A stretch of DNA of 64,000 bases from Neodiprion pinetum (lineage: Eukaryota > Arthropoda > Insecta > Hymenoptera > Diprionidae): positions 28,658,238 to 28,722,237 of the forward strand of contig NC_060236.1 of the NCBI RefSeq assembly GCF_021155775.2, read 5' to 3'. The notes under the pieces were generated by a model, which worked only from the letters and a program-made list of their open reading frames with translations, ran no database searches and had not been told where the DNA came from. Made by a program: the position numbers and the translations under genes. Positions within the stretch are counted from its first letter, which is position 1, and the number at the start of each line of letters is the position of its first letter. This document shows, piece by piece, positions 62,316 to 64,000 of this stretch.

Positions 62316-63242
62316 CAGTGAAACCTCAGTTATACGTTTCGAACTTGTACGTTTTTCTCGTTTATACGTTGAATTTTCTCCGTCCTGGCAATTTCTTCCT
62401 ACAAATGATGCGAAAATATTTCACTTGTACGTTTCTCGTTTACACGTTTTTCCCACTTATACGCCACGTATTCCGTCCTCCAGCGCTGTTCTCTGTTCGG
62501 TTATACGTTATTACAGCTGACTTGTAAGTAGAAGCTTTCGATTTGACGTTCAACTTGCCCACCGCTAGATGGCGAGCGCGTTTTCGTGTTTCGTGTACTT
62601 TTCTACCGCTGAATGGCGTAACTTGACAAACGTGCCTTTTCCTGTCCCAAACACGTTCCGGCAAGTTCAGGTCAGCGCCTCGTCTACGGAAAGACGATCT
62701 TTACTTACCGTCGCTGGATTAATGCTAACCCTTCGAGAATAAACGTAGTTTTTCGATTATGGAGAATACTCCGGGTCTAAATTACCCTTTCCCATTTCTG
62801 ACGAGTTACCATTTCAAATGTGCGAGTACGATTTAACTGAAAAAATTTAGAGGTGTACTTTCACTATCTTAGAATGGGATAGTGTAGTTTAGAAGTATAA
62901 ATATGAATCATAAGTATGAAAAAAAAAATCTGTACAATGAGAAATTTTGAAGAATTACAGTTTTGGAAGCAAATGGTATGGGCAAGAATGACTCGATACG
63001 TTCTTGAAGGGCTAACCTAGCGCGTGCTGCGGTAAAATGCTCTAATTAATAACATTAGTCGATTTCGCTAGGGATGAACAAAATGACGAGATGATACAAA
63101 TAAAACCACTAAAAATCAATCATTATTCATCTTCCAATCACAAAGGTTTGGAATGTTCAGGTATTTCGCTTCAACGTTATTCTCGTTTATACACTTCAGT
63201 ACTGTCATATCCCTTTGAAAACATGTCACTAAAGTTCCACTG
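62316..63242 (-). mobile_element. 927-bp non-autonomous element, copy 2 of an inverted pair
   Basis: The plus-strand left end is CAGTGAAACCTCAGTTATAC and the minus-strand right end is CAGTGGAACTTTAGTGACAT. The central 700 bp or so matches copy 1 at roughly 95 percent or better by eye, including the reversed 74-codon frame at 62440-62664. The outer 110 bp at the right end are only about 80 percent similar. TA follows the right end; no intact duplication is seen on the left. Copies 1 and 2 form inverted arms around 3.4 kb of spacer. Confidence 0.85.
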
Positions 63243-64000
63243 TACATACATTTGTGTGGTCCAAACGCATTCGGTAAACTGGATAAACGGCTATAATGAT
63301 AATTACAGCTGCGATCAATAAATGAGGCATTAGTTATTCTGCGGAGGTGGGTGTATAGAAGCGTAAGTGTCGCAAATGCGGACTCGATTTAGTTCGCGGC
63401 TTTTAAATTCCGCCACTAAAATACCCCTGGTCTAATAGTGGTGCCCTCCACCTATATCGGCCGAGTGGTTGGCTCATGTTCCGTAATCTATATCCCATCT
63501 TTATCGGAAACGGATAAAACGACCTGGGTAACAAAACGACATCACCGAAGGCACTTTCCAGGTTACGTTATTAAAAACAAACGAGGCTTTCGAACCTCGC
63601 TGGAATTTCTTTTCGCGCACCTGCGAACACTGAACTTCAGGCTTTCCGAGGACTTTTATTCAACGAATTCGTTAGCAAATTTGGATAGCACAAGCTAAGA
63701 TTTCAAGAATTCGAATAAACTACGTTTTACAATTATAGAACGTTGAAAGTTGTTTAAATCTGAGCTTTTCGATCCGATTCCACTACTTTCGGCTTCAGCT
63801 TGTTCACCTCAGAGATTCCCAGAGATAACGCGAAGAAAGTTAATTATTTCCAGAGTGGTTAGAAATGGATTCGTGTCTCCGATAACCAATTACATTTCCG
63901 CGTTACAAACATATCACGATGTGAGACTTCTAAAATGTTTTCCAGACAAAACGTGTAAAAAAAGTGTAGTAAGAACGTGCATATTTCAAATGTCAAACCT
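63243..64000. other. gene-free stretch
   Basis: Mixed composition. A frame at 63438-63698 (86 codons, plus strand) shows no domain or clear splice context. Nothing further is supported up to the window edge. Confidence 0.5.

Noticed and set aside
1..64000. CRISPR array, prophage or bacterial operon
   Set aside because: No regularly spaced identical repeats, no long tightly packed frames and no ribosome-binding-site pattern; the sequence is eukaryotic in character.

Overview
This 64 kb window looks like a stretch of arthropod, most probably insect, nuclear DNA. It is AT-rich without obvious CpG loss, and packed with microsatellites, A/T homopolymers and short non-autonomous DNA transposons. 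It has none of the dense long reading frames of a bacterium or virus. Hymenoptera (a sawfly-like genome) is my guess from the overall texture, not something the sequence proves. No complete protein-coding gene, rRNA, tRNA or CRISPR array can be supported. The longest reading frames (up to about 230 codons) are low-complexity, contain runs of Lys or Phe read through poly-A or poly-T, and resemble no family I recognise. The window is best read as intergenic or intronic DNA.

The only coherent gene start is near 5.8-6.3 kb on the plus strand. A CT tract is followed by a TATA box, a short GTAAGT-terminated exon, and a 51-bp second exon with strong splice signals carrying the first ATG of the spliced transcript. 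If real, the rest of that gene lies beyond large introns and was not found. A second promoter-like patch (CCAAT box, NRF1-type palindrome, two CACGTG boxes) lies at 37.9-38.05 kb.

Mobile DNA dominates what can be described. (1) A family of about 385-bp elements with CACTGAG-type ends occurs at least seven times: 42626-43011 and 56493-56877 are intact-looking, and 22.4 kb, 40.2 kb, 45.0 kb, 48.85 kb and 52.8 kb are old, partial or rebuilt. (2) The 48.85-50.05 kb member carries a roughly 1-kb interior crowded with TGACGTC, TTACGTAA and TGAGTCA motifs, including three tandem units of about 97 bp; this is the most unusual object in the window. (3) Two 927-928-bp copies of another element lie in opposite orientation at 57976-58903 and 62316-63242, enclosing 3.4 kb. 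(4) An 809-bp element at 12043-12851 has long inverted termini and a 4-bp AGCA target duplication. (5) Short hairpin elements lie at 20.45 kb (hAT-like ends), 22.6 kb (TTAA, piggyBac-like) and 32.9 kb (TA, mariner-like).

Satellite-like DNA includes a degenerate array built on GTTATTTTTGTCGTG with an inverted arm (10.9-11.5 kb), a 261-bp higher-order repeat of TATC units (46.7-47.27 kb), and many simple tracts. All homology statements come from reading the window by eye; no database search was made.
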